This document shows, piece by piece, positions 26,281-36,700 of a DNA stretch of 64,000 bases. The stretch comes from Metaclostridioides mangenotii (lineage in GTDB: Bacteria; Bacillota; Clostridia; Peptostreptococcales; Peptostreptococcaceae): the NCBI RefSeq assembly GCF_017873185.1, contig NZ_JAGGJX010000005.1, positions 1 to 64,000 of the forward strand. Reading direction: 5' to 3'. The stretch's first letter is position 1. Every line of letters begins with the position of its first letter. Under the pieces are notes generated by a model. The model was not told the DNA's origin and made no database searches. It worked only from the letters and a program-made list of their open reading frames with translations. The translations under genes were made by a program, and so were the position numbers.

Positions 26281-27549
26281 TTATCTTATAAATGGATAAT
26301 ATTTAACCCCTATTTCGAATATCTCTTTAAAACCAATTATATTACTTATAATTATTGCTAAAAGTACTATTCCTAAAAAAATATTATACACAACTTTTTC
26401 TTTTTCCTTTAATGATTTTGTGAAATAAGATAGCAGGATTATCACTGCAAAACTAAATTGTATCGTCATAATACTTGCATTCAATAAATTATATCCTATG
26501 ATGCCGTGCAAAACTATATTTGTAATTAATACTCCAAAAGAAAGTTGTACTATTTTTCTATCCAAATTATCTAGTAATGTAAGTATACAAAAGCATAATA
26601 TCAATAAAATTAGAATTACATATATTTTATTCACACTTCCATTTTGTAAAAGCATTCCTTTATCAAATTTTGCGGCTGGGAAAAATAACACTGGGCATAA
26701 TAGCCTATTAACTATCATCGATAATTTTTCTAATATGGGAATACTTGCTAAAAATTTAGTATCACTTTGTGCCGTTTGAGCAAGAGTAAAGAAAGATTCA
26801 TAAGATCTAGTAGAAACTGTGATAATATAAGCTGAAAATATAAATACTCCTATATGTTTTAACATCTTTTTTACTTTAAATTTATATTTTAAAATTAAAT
26901 CAAATAAATATAAATATACATTTGTAATTGTTATTCCAAGCAAAGGTATTGCTGCAATATCCACAATATACGAATCTTTATCTTTAAATTTCTCAGACAA
27001 CATCATAAATAAGACTAATGATAACTGAGCATAAATAAATCTCTCTACATTAATAGTCATCAGCATCTGTGGAAACGAAACCATCATTATTGACATAATC
27101 AATACTGTTGTTATTCTCTGAAGTTTCAATTTTCTTATATGATTGAACACCATAACAATAGATGTAGAGCTTATGAGGATCTGTACAAATATTAGTGAAA
27201 AACCATAAATTGTCTTAAAATCAAATAGACCAATATTTGACATCCATAAGCTTAATTCGTATGCTGGATAACAAAATATTGATACAATAGCTGAAAACAA
27301 AAAATGTTTCCCATTATCAGTAGATGTAACAAAAGTATTCCAATTTATAAGTACACCTGTATCTGTATCGAGTACAACATCATAATTATTATTTAGTTCA
27401 TAAAAAATTGTCGTTTCTTTAAAAAATATTAAAGTCACAGTAAGATAAAATGCCACACATATTACAAATAAAATAAATTCACTCTTATATTTTTTTGCAT
27501 AACTTATAAGTCCAGAGTTTTTTTCCAAAATTTTATCACTCCTAAACAT
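26281..27549 (-). CDS. Polytopic membrane protein, possible GT-C glycosyltransferase (DUF6080-like)
   Basis: A 422-residue protein with about eleven hydrophobic helices. A first extracytoplasmic loop contains FYELNNNYDVVLDTDTGVLINWNT; acidic residues in this loop (D-T-D) are in the position where GT-C transferases hold their catalytic Asp. I do not recognise the family with certainty; similar proteins are annotated DUF6080. It begins the cluster with the UbiA-type enzyme and HAD phosphatase, which fits a role in using or moving a polyprenyl-linked sugar. Confidence 0.55.
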   Translation of the reverse strand: MFRSDKILEKNSGLISYAKKYKSEFILFVICVAFYLTVTLIFFKETTIFYELNNNYDVVLDTDTGVLINWNTFVTSTDNGKHFLFSAIVSIFCYPAYELSLWMSNIGLFDFKTIYGFSLIFVQILISSTSIVMVFNHIRKLKLQRITTVLIMSIMMVSFPQMLMTINVERFIYAQLSLVLFMMLSEKFKDKDSYIVDIAAIPLLGITITNVYLYLFDLILKYKFKVKKMLKHIGVFIFSAYIITVSTRSYESFFTLAQTAQSDTKFLASIPILEKLSMIVNRLLCPVLFFPAAKFDKGMLLQNGSVNKIYVILILLILCFCILTLLDNLDRKIVQLSFGVLITNIVLHGIIGYNLLNASIMTIQFSFAVIILLSYFTKSLKEKEKVVYNIFLGIVLLAIIISNIIGFKEIFEIGVKYYPFIR

Positions 27550-27612
27550 TTAATTTTCTATTCTTTACTATATCAAACTTCCACTTATTTAGCTATGCTT
27601 TAGCAATAAAAT

Positions 27613-27652
27613 AAGTAGAATAAGTCCCTTTATAGAGAGATTCATTCTACTT
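27613..27652 (-). terminator. Terminator of the CDF transporter gene
   Basis: AAGTAGAAT (27613-27621) pairs with ATTCTACTT (27644-27652), followed on the minus strand by ATTTTATT. It lies 35 bases past the stop. Confidence 0.55.
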
Positions 27653-27686
27653 GATTTGTTTGCTAATAAAATAAATTTTATAATTT

Positions 27687-28559
27687 CTAAAGCTTATAAA
27701 AAGGTTCAATATGAACAATAACCTGAGTATTTGTATTTATCTCAGTTTTTATTTCTTTCTCTATTCTATGTGCTAATTTATGTGACTCTTCTACACTAAT
27801 GAACGGCTCTACCATTATATGCATATCAATATGCAAGTCGTTTTTACTTCCCCTACTTCTTATATTATGAACATCTTTGACCTCATTAAACTCAAATACA
27901 AGCTCTTTTATCATACTTTTATCTACAGCTGCTCTATCTATCAAAATACCAATAGAAGACTTTAGAACCTCATACGATGAGTTTATAATAAACCCTGACA
28001 CCGCAAGTGATACGATAGGATCAACTATTGAAGGAAGGCCTAATCTGACCCCTAAAAGCGTGAATAAAACTCCAATAGAAATAAATATGTCACTTTTCGT
28101 ATGTATTGAGTCTGACATCAATATCTGGCTATTTAGCTCTTTACCAACTCTATACTCATATGTAGATACAAATATATTTATAGCCAGAGTTACAACCATA
28201 ACGATTAAACTCAGAGCATTAATAGATAATTCTACAGGATTTTGCAGATTATAAAATGCCGTAAGTATAATTTTAATAGCAATGAATAAAAGCATTATTC
28301 CTATAATTAAACTTGCTATAGCCTCAATTTTCTTGTGTCCATACGGGTGGCTCTCATCCTTTGGTTTAGATGCAAAAAATATAGCTATAAGTCCGATAAT
28401 ATTAGAAGTACCATCTGAGAGAGAGTGAAATCCATCGGCTGTCATACTTGCACTTTTAACAGAGCTACCTACGATTATTTTTATCAGCGCTACACCGAGG
28501 TTTGCAAATAGAATTATTGAAAGAACTTGATTAACTTTTTTATAATTATCTGATACCAT
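27687..28559 (-). CDS. Cation diffusion facilitator (CDF) metal exporter
   Basis: A 290-residue CDF protein with six membrane helices. The first transport site is in SMTADGFHSLSDG (helix 2) and the second in SDSIHTKSDIFISIG (helix 5), the HxxxD/DxxxD-type tetrahedral metal site. A cytoplasmic C-terminal domain (about 205-290; VKDVHNIRSRGSKNDLHIDMHIMVEP) holds His/Asp residues of the regulatory metal sites. It exports divalent metals such as zinc, iron or manganese in exchange for protons; selectivity undecided. Monocistronic. Confidence 0.88.
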   Translation of the reverse strand: MVSDNYKKVNQVLSIILFANLGVALIKIIVGSSVKSASMTADGFHSLSDGTSNIIGLIAIFFASKPKDESHPYGHKKIEAIASLIIGIMLLFIAIKIILTAFYNLQNPVELSINALSLIVMVVTLAINIFVSTYEYRVGKELNSQILMSDSIHTKSDIFISIGVLFTLLGVRLGLPSIVDPIVSLAVSGFIINSSYEVLKSSIGILIDRAAVDKSMIKELVFEFNEVKDVHNIRSRGSKNDLHIDMHIMVEPFISVEESHKLAHRIEKEIKTEINTNTQVIVHIEPFYKL

Positions 28560-28656
28560 CTTTGTTTCCCCCTCGTTTTGTATTTAGACGGATTTGTATT
28601 TATACTCTAATATATTCATTTACTCACCCATTGGTTACTGGTTTTTATGTAATCCT

Positions 28657-28764
28657 AAAAAAGGATGCTATGATGTTGATAGTGGTTGTGTAGTACATTT
28701 TTAGACGCTCTATGTCTAACATGTACTTCACGACCACTGTCAATGTCGTCGCATCCTTTTATTT
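28657..28764. repeat. Long hairpin between the CDF gene and the opuC operon
   Basis: A single inverted repeat of about 50 bases per arm with a 7-base loop (GCTCTAT). Arms start AAAAAAGGATGC and end GCATCCTTTTATT. Five of the imperfections are G-U pairs if the plus strand is transcribed, but would be A-C mismatches in minus-strand RNA; two are true mismatches and one is a small internal loop. T-runs on both sides allow it to act as terminator of the minus-strand opuC operon, but it is far longer than needed. Confidence 0.7.
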
Positions 28765-28782
28765 ATATTTTATTTAAACCTT

Positions 28783-30336
28783 TTATTTACTAATTAATCC
28801 TTCTTGGACTAGGAAGTTGTGTGCTACATCCTCTGGTGATTTGCCTTCTTCATCTACTTGGTAGTTAAGCTCCATCATTTTTTCTTGGCTTATTCTGTCT
28901 GATAACATATTCAATACTTTTTTAAGCTCTGGATATTTTTCTAGGGTATCTTCTCTTACTATTGGTGCTGCATAGTATGGTGGGAAGAATCCTTTGTCGT
29001 CATCAAGTATTTTTAGTTTGTATTTTTTAACTAGTCCTTCTGTTGAGTTTGCATCTATAACTTGTGCTTCATTTTTATCCACTGCTGAGTATCTTAGACT
29101 TCCGTCAACTGCTTTTACATCTTTAAAGTTCATGTTGTATAGTTTTGATAATCCTACATATGCGTCTTCTCTGTTTTCGAATTCTAGTGTACATGATAAG
29201 ATTAAGTCTTTGCTGTACTTGCTTAAATCTGACATTGTTTTTATTCCGTATTTATCTGCTAACTCTGGTTTCATTGCAAGTGTCCATGTGTTGTTAAATC
29301 CAATTGGATCTAGTAATGTCAGCTGATGTTCTTTTTCCATTGTTGATTTTACTGTATTGTACGCTTTATCTGGATCTCTTACCATGTCGTGTTTCATTAC
29401 ATTTAATAAAAGTACTCCTGTATAGTCAACGTACATGTCTAATTCCCCACTGTCCAATGCGTTAAATGTTACTGATGCTCCGCCTAGGTTTAATTTTCTC
29501 TCTACATTCAGATCTGTATGCTCTTCAATTAAGTCTGCATACATATTTCCTAAAACTAATTGTTCAGTGTAGTTCTTAGATCCTACTGTTATTGTTTCTT
29601 TCTTCCCTGAAAATGCCGGTACTACTGCTGTAAATATTATTGTCACTATTAATATTGCACTTACTACTTTTAATCCGATAAAGTTCTTTTCACCTCTTTG
29701 TAAATCTAACCCTCTAGGTGTTACTGCTATTTCTATTTGTGAGAATATATAGTCTACTAAAAGAGCTAGTATACATGAAGGTATAGCCCCTGCTAGTATC
29801 ATGTTGTTGTTTACTGTTTGAACCCCAGAGAATACTAAATAACCAAGCCCTCCAGCTCCTATGAAGGCTGCAAGCGTCATAAGTCCTACTGCTGTAACTG
29901 CAGATATTCTAACCCCTCCCATTATTATTGGAAGAGCTAGTGGAAATTGTATTTTAAATAGCGTCTGGTTTCTTGTAAGCCCCATTCCTTTTGCTGATTC
30001 TAGAACTACTGGGTCGATACTCGTTATTCCTATGTAGGTATTTTTTACTATTGGTAGTAGCGAGTAGATTACAACTGTAAATATTGCTGGCTTACTTCCT
30101 ATTCCTAGTATTGGCACTAGCAATCCAAGCAGTGCCATCGATGGTACTGCTTGTACCAAGTTTACAAAACCTAGTATTATTTTTCTAAGTTTCGGAGTTC
30201 TAGATATCAAAATCCCAAGTGGAACCCCTACTAATATAGCTATTATGATTGCTGTGGCTGTTAAACTAACGTGTTGTACTAGTAAGTCTATTATCTTTCC
30301 TTTTTGTTGAAGTACGAAATTAAAGAAACTATCCAA
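28783..30336 (-). CDS. OpuC-type osmolyte importer, permease fused to substrate-binding domain
   Basis: A 517-residue fusion. Residues 1-215 are an ABC permease of the OpuC/ProW type (EAA-like segment ESAKGMGLTRNQTLFKIQFPLALP). After a membrane helix (about 225-243) comes an OpuAC-type binding domain (about 250-515; ITVGSKNYTEQLVLGNMYADLIEEHTD, LNLGGASVTFNALDSGELDMYVDYTG). This fusion imports glycine betaine, carnitine or choline and appears in clostridia and Listeria (BilE-like). It overlaps the ATPase gene by 8 bases. Exact substrate unknown. Confidence 0.9.
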   Translation of the reverse strand: MDSFFNFVLQQKGKIIDLLVQHVSLTATAIIIAILVGVPLGILISRTPKLRKIILGFVNLVQAVPSMALLGLLVPILGIGSKPAIFTVVIYSLLPIVKNTYIGITSIDPVVLESAKGMGLTRNQTLFKIQFPLALPIIMGGVRISAVTAVGLMTLAAFIGAGGLGYLVFSGVQTVNNNMILAGAIPSCILALLVDYIFSQIEIAVTPRGLDLQRGEKNFIGLKVVSAILIVTIIFTAVVPAFSGKKETITVGSKNYTEQLVLGNMYADLIEEHTDLNVERKLNLGGASVTFNALDSGELDMYVDYTGVLLLNVMKHDMVRDPDKAYNTVKSTMEKEHQLTLLDPIGFNNTWTLAMKPELADKYGIKTMSDLSKYSKDLILSCTLEFENREDAYVGLSKLYNMNFKDVKAVDGSLRYSAVDKNEAQVIDANSTEGLVKKYKLKILDDDKGFFPPYYAAPIVREDTLEKYPELKKVLNMLSDRISQEKMMELNYQVDEEGKSPEDVAHNFLVQEGLISK

Positions 30337-31465
30337 GTATGCTCACCTCCATCTCAAGGAACTGTTCACTTAATACTGAAAGTAAACTACTTCTAGTTAT
30401 AAGCCCAACCAATCTTCCTTCTGAAGATACTACTGGCATGTATCCAATTGAGTTTTTGTTCATTACTTCAAGTATCTCTACTAAACTATCTCCTTCATTT
30501 ACATAAAGAGGATCTTTTGACATTATATCCTTTAAAGTCTCTGTCTTGTCCATAGTAGCTTTTATGTCTTTTACTGTTACTATTCCCTTAAGTTGCTCTT
30601 CTTTATCTACTATAAGTAAACTGTCTACTTTACTAGTTCTCATTATTTCTATTCCCTGGGTAACTCTTCTGTTACCTTTAACTGAAATAGGATTTTTGAT
30701 CATTATGTCTCTCGCTTTTATATACTCTGGATTATCCCAAAGTCTATTTTCTCCTATAAAGTCTTTTATAAATTCATTTGCTGGGTTTCTAAGTATGTTT
30801 TCAGGTGTGTCGTATTGAGCAATTTGACCGTCCTTCATTATACATATTTTATCTGCGATTTTTAGCGCTTCATCCATGTCGTGAGTAACGAATATTATTG
30901 TCTTTTTAAGCTCTTCTTGAAGTGTAAACAATTCATCTTGAAGCGATGTTCTTGTTATTGGATCTAATGCACTAAATGGCTCGTCCATTAGTATTATATC
31001 TGCATCTGTGGCTATTGCTCTAACAACGCCTATCCTCTGCTGCTGACCACCACTTAATTCTGAAGGGTATTTGTCTAAGTATTCTTCGCTTTCTAAATCA
31101 ACCATCTTAAGTAGATCATTTGTTGTTTGCTCTATTTCTTCTGTTGACTTTTCCTTTTTAAGTTTTGGAATAAGTTCAATGTTTTCTTTAATTGTTAAAT
31201 GAGGGAACAACCCTGTATTTTGTATGACATAGCCAATATTTCTTCTTAACTCTATTTCATTTTGTTTTGAAATCGGCTTGTCATTGATATATATATCTCC
31301 CGAAGTCGGCTTTATAAGTTTGTTAATAAGCTTTAATGTAGTTGTTTTACCACATCCACTTGAACCTATAAGGACAACTAACATACCTGTATCTATTGAT
31401 AGGGAAATATCGTTTAATATCGTTTTGTTACCTATCTTTTTTGTAACATTTTTAATCTCTATCAT
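30329..31465 (-). CDS. opuCA: OpuC-type osmolyte importer ATPase with CBS domains
   Basis: A 378-residue ABC ATPase: Walker A GSSGCGKTT, signature [16 protein letters not shown], Walker B IILMDEP, H-loop FVTHDMDEALKIAD. Two CBS domains follow (about residues 255-370; ARDIMIKNPISV, MSKDPLYVNEGDSLVEILEVM), which in OpuA-type importers sense ionic strength or cyclic-di-AMP. I choose the ATG at 31465 because AAGGAG lies 9 bases upstream; the ATG at 31474 directly abuts that site. First gene of the operon. Confidence 0.92.
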   Translation of the reverse strand: MIEIKNVTKKIGNKTILNDISLSIDTGMLVVLIGSSGCGKTTTLKLINKLIKPTSGDIYINDKPISKQNEIELRRNIGYVIQNTGLFPHLTIKENIELIPKLKKEKSTEEIEQTTNDLLKMVDLESEEYLDKYPSELSGGQQQRIGVVRAIATDADIILMDEPFSALDPITRTSLQDELFTLQEELKKTIIFVTHDMDEALKIADKICIMKDGQIAQYDTPENILRNPANEFIKDFIGENRLWDNPEYIKARDIMIKNPISVKGNRRVTQGIEIMRTSKVDSLLIVDKEEQLKGIVTVKDIKATMDKTETLKDIMSKDPLYVNEGDSLVEILEVMNKNSIGYMPVVSSEGRLVGLITRSSLLSVLSEQFLEMEVSILG

Positions 31466-31489
31466 ATAATTCATCTCCTTATTATACAA

Positions 31490-31516
31490 GCAACTTATAA
31501 GTTTTTTATAAGTTGC
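31490..31516 (-). promoter_or_regulatory. Inverted repeat in the opuC 5' leader
   Basis: Perfect 11-bp arms GCAACTTATAA / TTATAAGTTGC around a 5-base centre, just upstream of the ribosome binding site. On the minus strand AACTTATAA also occurs twice as a direct repeat. It could be a regulator site or an mRNA hairpin. Confidence 0.45.
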
Positions 31517-31524
31517 TTCATTAA

Positions 31525-31553
31525 ATTATAACACAAGTAATAAATTGTGTAAA
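31525..31553 (-). promoter_or_regulatory. opuC promoter with inverted repeat in the spacer
   Basis: Minus strand -35 TTTACA (31548-31553), 17-base spacer, -10 TATAAT (31525-31530). An inverted repeat ACACAA-N8-TTGTGT (31531-31550) fills the spacer and overlaps the -35, the place where a repressor would block polymerase. GbsR/OpcR-type repressors are known at such osmolyte operons; which protein binds here is not known. Confidence 0.6.
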
Positions 31554-31652
31554 CAAACCAAAAGGTTACATAACTGTTTTATCTGATACTAATTACGTAG
31601 TAAAACGTCTATTTCTCCTTAAAAAATAATGTATATTAATATATTTTTATAC

Positions 31653-31707
31653 AAAAAAACACCTTTAGTTGTAACTGCTTTAAAACTTTCGTCACTTCCA
31701 TAGGTGT
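31653..31707 (-). terminator. Terminator of the DUF1846 gene
   Basis: Outer stem ACACCT (31659-31664) / AGGTGT (31702-31707), with an inner GTGAC-type pairing and T7 on the minus strand. It lies 44 bases after the DUF1846 stop. Confidence 0.6.
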
Positions 31708-31750
31708 AATTTTATTATATTAAATGTTATTTTAATTTTATATTAAATGA

Positions 31751-33256
31751 CTAACTGTAGTAAAGATTTTGTGATTGGTACTCTGGATCACAAGTTACAT
31801 CTACACCAAGTTTTCTAAATGTTTGTTCATCATCAAGACTTAAAATTGTAGTTGAGTGAGCTTGGCATCCTTTTAGCTGATCTAGTTTTTCCATTGCAAA
31901 TTGTGCAGTAGGATTTGTTACAGCACAAATGCTTAGCGCCATAAGTATCTCTTGACAGCTTAATGAAGCATTTTTACTTGAAAGAACATTCGATTTTAGA
32001 TTTATTATCGGCTCAAGTATTACTGGTGATATTAAGTGCATATCGTCTGATATATCACCTAAATACTTAATTGCATTTAACACAGCAGCTGCTGTACCAT
32101 TCATTAGATCCGATGATTTACCCGTAATTATCTTTCCATCTTCTAGCTCTAAAGCTACAACAGGACAAGTATCGTTCTTTAATGCTTTCTCTTTAAGTTT
32201 TTTACTATATTCTCTCGCTGGAGTAACAACAGTTCTATCTTCTGGCTTAAGATTAAGTTCCTCCATAATTATCTTCATTCTATCTAGAGCTCCTATATCT
32301 ACTTGTCCTTTTTTACACTCACAAGCAGTTTTAAAGAAACGTCTTATTATCTCTTCAATGGAAGCTTTTTTAACTACCTCATCATCAATTATACCATATC
32401 CGACACGGTTCACACCCATATCTGTAGGAGATTGGAATATAGACTCTTCTCCTGTTATTTTTTCTATGATTTTTTTAAGAACAGGGAATAATTCTAGATC
32501 TCTGTTGTAGTTTACTGCCATTTCTCCATATTCTTCAAGATGAAATGAATCTATCATATTTACATCCTTTAAATCAACTGTCGCCGCTTCATATGCGATA
32601 TTAAGTGGGTGTTTTAATGGTACATTCCAAACTGGAAATGTTTCAAATTTAGAATATCCAACTGCATTTCCTCTTTTGTTTTCATGATATAACTGGCTAA
32701 GGCATGTCCCAAGTTTTCCACTATTTGGACCTGGAGCTGTAACAACAACTATAGGTTTATAAGTTTCTATATACTCATTTGCTCCAAAACCTGATTCGCT
32801 TACTATCATATCTACATCAGACGGATATCCTTTTGTTGCGTAATGTTTGTAAACTTTTATACCTCTATTTTCAAGCTTATTGATAAAAACAGTAGTAGCT
32901 GGTTGACCATCGTATCTTGTAATAACGACGCTCGTTACATCTAGTTCATATCCTTTTAAGTCGTCAATAAGTCTTAAAACTTCCATGTCGTAAGTTATAC
33001 CAAAGTCGCCTCTTATTTTGTTTCTCTCAATATCTCCTGCATAAACACATACCACAACTTCAACTTTTTCTTTCATGTGTTGCAAAACTTTTATCTTAGC
33101 ATTCTCATCAAATCCAGGTAAAACTCTCTTTGCATGAAGGTCCATTGTAAGCTTACCTCCAAACTCTAAGTAGAGTTTATCAAAATTATTTACTCTCTCA
33201 AGTATATATTTAGACTGCTCTCGTAAATATTTCTCATGGTCAAATCCTATTTTCAT
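31751..33256 (-). CDS. DUF1846 family protein
   Basis: A 501-residue cytoplasmic protein that matches the DUF1846 family across its length: [34 protein letters not shown] at the start, [40 protein letters not shown] in the middle, and [17 protein letters not shown]. The family is widespread in clostridia and streptococci; a structure is known but its reaction is not established. The [10 protein letters not shown] stretch suggests a nucleotide-binding loop. Monocistronic. Confidence 0.88.
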   Translation of the reverse strand: MKIGFDHEKYLREQSKYILERVNNFDKLYLEFGGKLTMDLHAKRVLPGFDENAKIKVLQHMKEKVEVVVCVYAGDIERNKIRGDFGITYDMEVLRLIDDLKGYELDVTSVVITRYDGQPATTVFINKLENRGIKVYKHYATKGYPSDVDMIVSESGFGANEYIETYKPIVVVTAPGPNSGKLGTCLSQLYHENKRGNAVGYSKFETFPVWNVPLKHPLNIAYEAATVDLKDVNMIDSFHLEEYGEMAVNYNRDLELFPVLKKIIEKITGEESIFQSPTDMGVNRVGYGIIDDEVVKKASIEEIIRRFFKTACECKKGQVDIGALDRMKIIMEELNLKPEDRTVVTPAREYSKKLKEKALKNDTCPVVALELEDGKIITGKSSDLMNGTAAAVLNAIKYLGDISDDMHLISPVILEPIINLKSNVLSSKNASLSCQEILMALSICAVTNPTAQFAMEKLDQLKGCQAHSTTILSLDDEQTFRKLGVDVTCDPEYQSQNLYYS

Positions 33257-33423
33257 CTTAACACCCCACTAAAATAAATTGTTTTTTATCTATATTCTTG
33301 TTACAATAAATATCTATTAATATTTAATTTAACTTTTTTAACTCAACTTTAAATTATACATTTTTAGTAGATATTTTTCAAGAATGTTTTAGTCTTAAAA
33401 TTGATTTTATTTTCATAAAGAAA
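33257..33423. other. Intergenic, nothing recognised
   Basis: AT-rich spacer between the DUF1846 start and the small-protein terminator. It should hold the DUF1846 promoter, but I could not place a convincing one. Confidence 0.4.
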
Positions 33424-33452
33424 AGAAGGTAGTAATATACTACCTTCTAAGT
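33424..33452 (-). terminator. Terminator of the small Cys-rich protein gene
   Basis: Stem GAAGGTAGTA / TACTACCTTC with a 3-base loop, followed on the minus strand by TTTTC. It lies about 60 bases after the stop. Confidence 0.75.
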
Positions 33453-33510
33453 ACAAATAATATTCTTATTTCCAAAATATTTCTTAAGTGAAAGTATTTT
33501 TCAACTTAGA

Positions 33511-33714
33511 TTAGCATCCACTTACGTCTTCGCATTGACCACAAGATATAACTATTAATAGTACTATTAAGAATGGAATCCAGTCACAAATTTCTATTTC
33601 ATCCCAACATTCTTGGAAAGCTAGGAATAGGAAGAATAATATTATTATCCACCATCCGCATCCTCCAAAAAATTCATTTCCTTTTCCACATCCTCCAAAG
33701 AATCTATCTAACAT
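33511..33714 (-). CDS. Small Cys-rich membrane protein, unknown function
   Basis: A 67-residue protein with a strong ribosome binding site (AGGAGGT, 7 bases before ATG), its own terminator and no close partner. It opens with RFFGGCGKGNEFFGGCGWW, two copies of FFGGCG. Two hydrophobic helices (about residues 22-34 and 46-58) are separated by an acidic loop with two Cys (ECWDEIEICD), and the end is CGQCEDVSGC. Seven Cys in 67 residues, including a CxxC, suggest metal or disulfide chemistry at the membrane or a spore/envelope structural role. I do not recognise a family. Confidence 0.7.
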   Translation of the reverse strand: MLDRFFGGCGKGNEFFGGCGWWIIILFFLFLAFQECWDEIEICDWIPFLIVLLIVISCGQCEDVSGC

Positions 33715-33787
33715 AATGCTACCTCCTAGTTGATTTAGTGTGGAGTTTTAACTCCTAGACTATACTATGAAGATAAACTAAAAAGTG

Positions 33788-36700
33788 TTAATCTATAGAT
33801 TTTAATGATTCTACCATTTTCACTTTTTTAAGCTTGAAGTACATAGCAAAATTTACTATTACCCCTAGTAGTAATGTTATTACTATGGATAGAATATAGC
33901 TTTTAGGGCTTATTATTCTCCCAAACATCAAATTGTCTACTTCTAGTGTAACCATAATAAATCTATGAAGTAATTTTCCTATGCCTATTCCCGAAAATGT
34001 ACCTACCACTGTAAGTAAAATATTTTCTCTGTATATATATGCAGAAACTTCATTGTCATAAAATCCTAAAACTTTGATAGTCGCTATCTCTCTAATTCTC
34101 TCAGAAATATTTACATTTGTAAGGTTGTAAAGTACTACAAACGCAAGAGCTCCTGCTGAGATTATCATTATAAGTACTACATAGTTTAGGTTGTTTACAG
34201 TATCGCCGAAGTTTTCTTTTATTCCTGTGTTAAAGCTTACTCCTTTAACATCAAGATCTTTAATTAAATCTTTAGATACTGAAGATTCATTTTTCTCTGA
34301 AGTTTCATTTACGTTTCCAAATACCCTATTGTAATTAGCCTCTCTTCCAAATACCTTTTGGTAGTAGTCCTTTGACATATAAACATAATGTGAAACATAG
34401 TTTTCTACAACATCAGTAACTAACACTTCAGATTTTTTATCCTCTTCATTAGTCAACTCTACCTTGTCTCCAGCTTTTACTCCCAGTTTAGTGGCTAATT
34501 TTTCAGTAAGTACCACACCATTGTTCTCTATATCAACATTTTTTTGCGATTCTCTTTCTTTTAAAACTATGAATTTCTTCATATGCTCTTTGTCATCAGG
34601 AATATATATCGAAATTTTATTCTCTTCGTTTCCTTTCTCGATATCCCCATTCTGTAAATTGGCAAACTGATAATCTGTAATTCTCTTATCTTTTGAAATA
34701 TAGTCAGCTGCTTTTATAATACTGCTAGATTTAGAATTATTATCGAGCGTTACCATAATATCGTACTTATAAATCGCTCCGAATTGTCTATCCACAATCA
34801 TTTTTATTGAGTCCTTGATACCAAATCCTGTAAGTATAAGTGCAGAGCATCCTGCAATACCTAACACTGTCATCAAAAATCTCTTTTTATACCTAAACAA
34901 GTTTCTTATAGTTACTTTTCCTATAAAGCTTATTTTATTCCAGATAAATGGAAGATTCTCAAGCATAATTCTCTTTCCGTTTTTAGGAGCCTTAGGTCTC
35001 ATAAGAACTGAAGGAGTCTCTTTAAGCTCTTTCCTACAGCTAAAGTATGCTGCCAGTGAAGTTATAAGTATAGAAACTATAGTAACTCCTAATGCTATTG
35101 GTATATTAAATTCAAGTATAGCCGGCGGTACAATAAACATCATCCGATAGGCATTGTAAATAATAAACGGAAAGGCTGTATAACCAACAGCAATACCTAA
35201 TACACTTCCCATCAAGCTTGCACTAAGAGCGTATACAATATACTTTTGAGCGATTCTACTTTGATTGTACCCTAACGCTTTTAAAGTACCTATATTTATT
35301 CTCTGCTCATCAACCATTCTTGTCATAGTTGTAAGTGAAACTAGTGCTGCTACAGAAAAGAAAAATACAGGAAAAATTGATGCAAGCGCGTCTATATTTT
35401 CAGCTGCTTGTGAATACTGAACATATGAATTTAAACTATTTCTATCTAATATATACCATTCTGGCTTTTTAAGTTTTGCCACTTCATCTTCAGCATCTTT
35501 TAATTTCTTTTCAGCCTTTTCAAGCTCATCATTAGCCTTATTCTTTGCTTCTTCAAACTCTGGCCATCCACTTTCTATCTTGTTTTTAGCATCTTTTAAT
35601 TCATTTTCAGCTTTTTTAAACTCAACCTTAGCTTTTTGCTCCGATAATTTTAGATTTTCTTTTCCCATTTCGATCTTTTTCTTGTTTGCTTCTAGTAAAA
35701 CTTTTGCACATGTAAGTTGAGATTTAGCACTCTCATACTGTGCTATACTTTTATCTAACTCTCGTTTACCTTTATTGTACTCTGATGTAGCATAATTTAA
35801 GTCTTTCTTTAAACTATCAATCTGAGATAATATTGTTTCCCTTTGTTCTTCAGTGAGGTTCTCATCATTTAATTGATTTTCTAATTGCGAAATTCCAGCC
35901 TTTATTTTATCAATCCCAGTTTTAGCTTCATTGAGTTTAGCTTTTCCAGCTGCTATGTCACTCTCTATCTTTCCTTTATTAGTTTCAAATTGACTTTTAG
36001 ATTGCTCGTACTTATTGTATCCTGCTTTAAGCTCTTTTTCACCCTTTGCTATCTCTTCCGTACCATTTTTAATTTGGTTGCTTACTTCTATTTTTTTAGC
36101 CTCTAATTGTTTTTTTCCATCTTTTAACTTCTGTTCCGAATTAATTAATTTATTTTCAGCATCTGATAATTTATTTTCTACTTCTTTTCTCTTGTCTTCA
36201 AATTCTTTCTTACCATCTTTTAATTTTTCAGTTGCCTCTTTTTTTACCTCATTGTACCTTGCATCTATTCTAGAACCCGATATAGCATCAAGATTATCCG
36301 ACACTTCATCCACTAAATCAAAATAATCATCCTTATAAGTGTTTTTCTCTTTCGCTCCTTTTACAGTTAAAAATATATCTGTATAAGCTTTCATATCGAA
36401 ATCACTCTGAGGTACCATAATAAATCCAGAAACTGTTCCACTTCCAATACTGCTCTCCTCATTGTCATGAGTAGTATAATAGGGTGTCTGAACTTGGCCA
36501 ACAACTGTGTACTCAGTATTTTTCATACTTTCATCTAGATTTTCTTCTTTTCCAGATTCAAGTTCTAACTTAGTGCCTATTGGAATATCATAATCTTTTA
36601 TTCCAAGGCCTTCAACTACGCATTCCCCAGATTTCTCTGGAAGTCTACCTTTTACTACTTTCACTCTATTAATGTAGTCTTTGTCTTTACTATCTTTATT

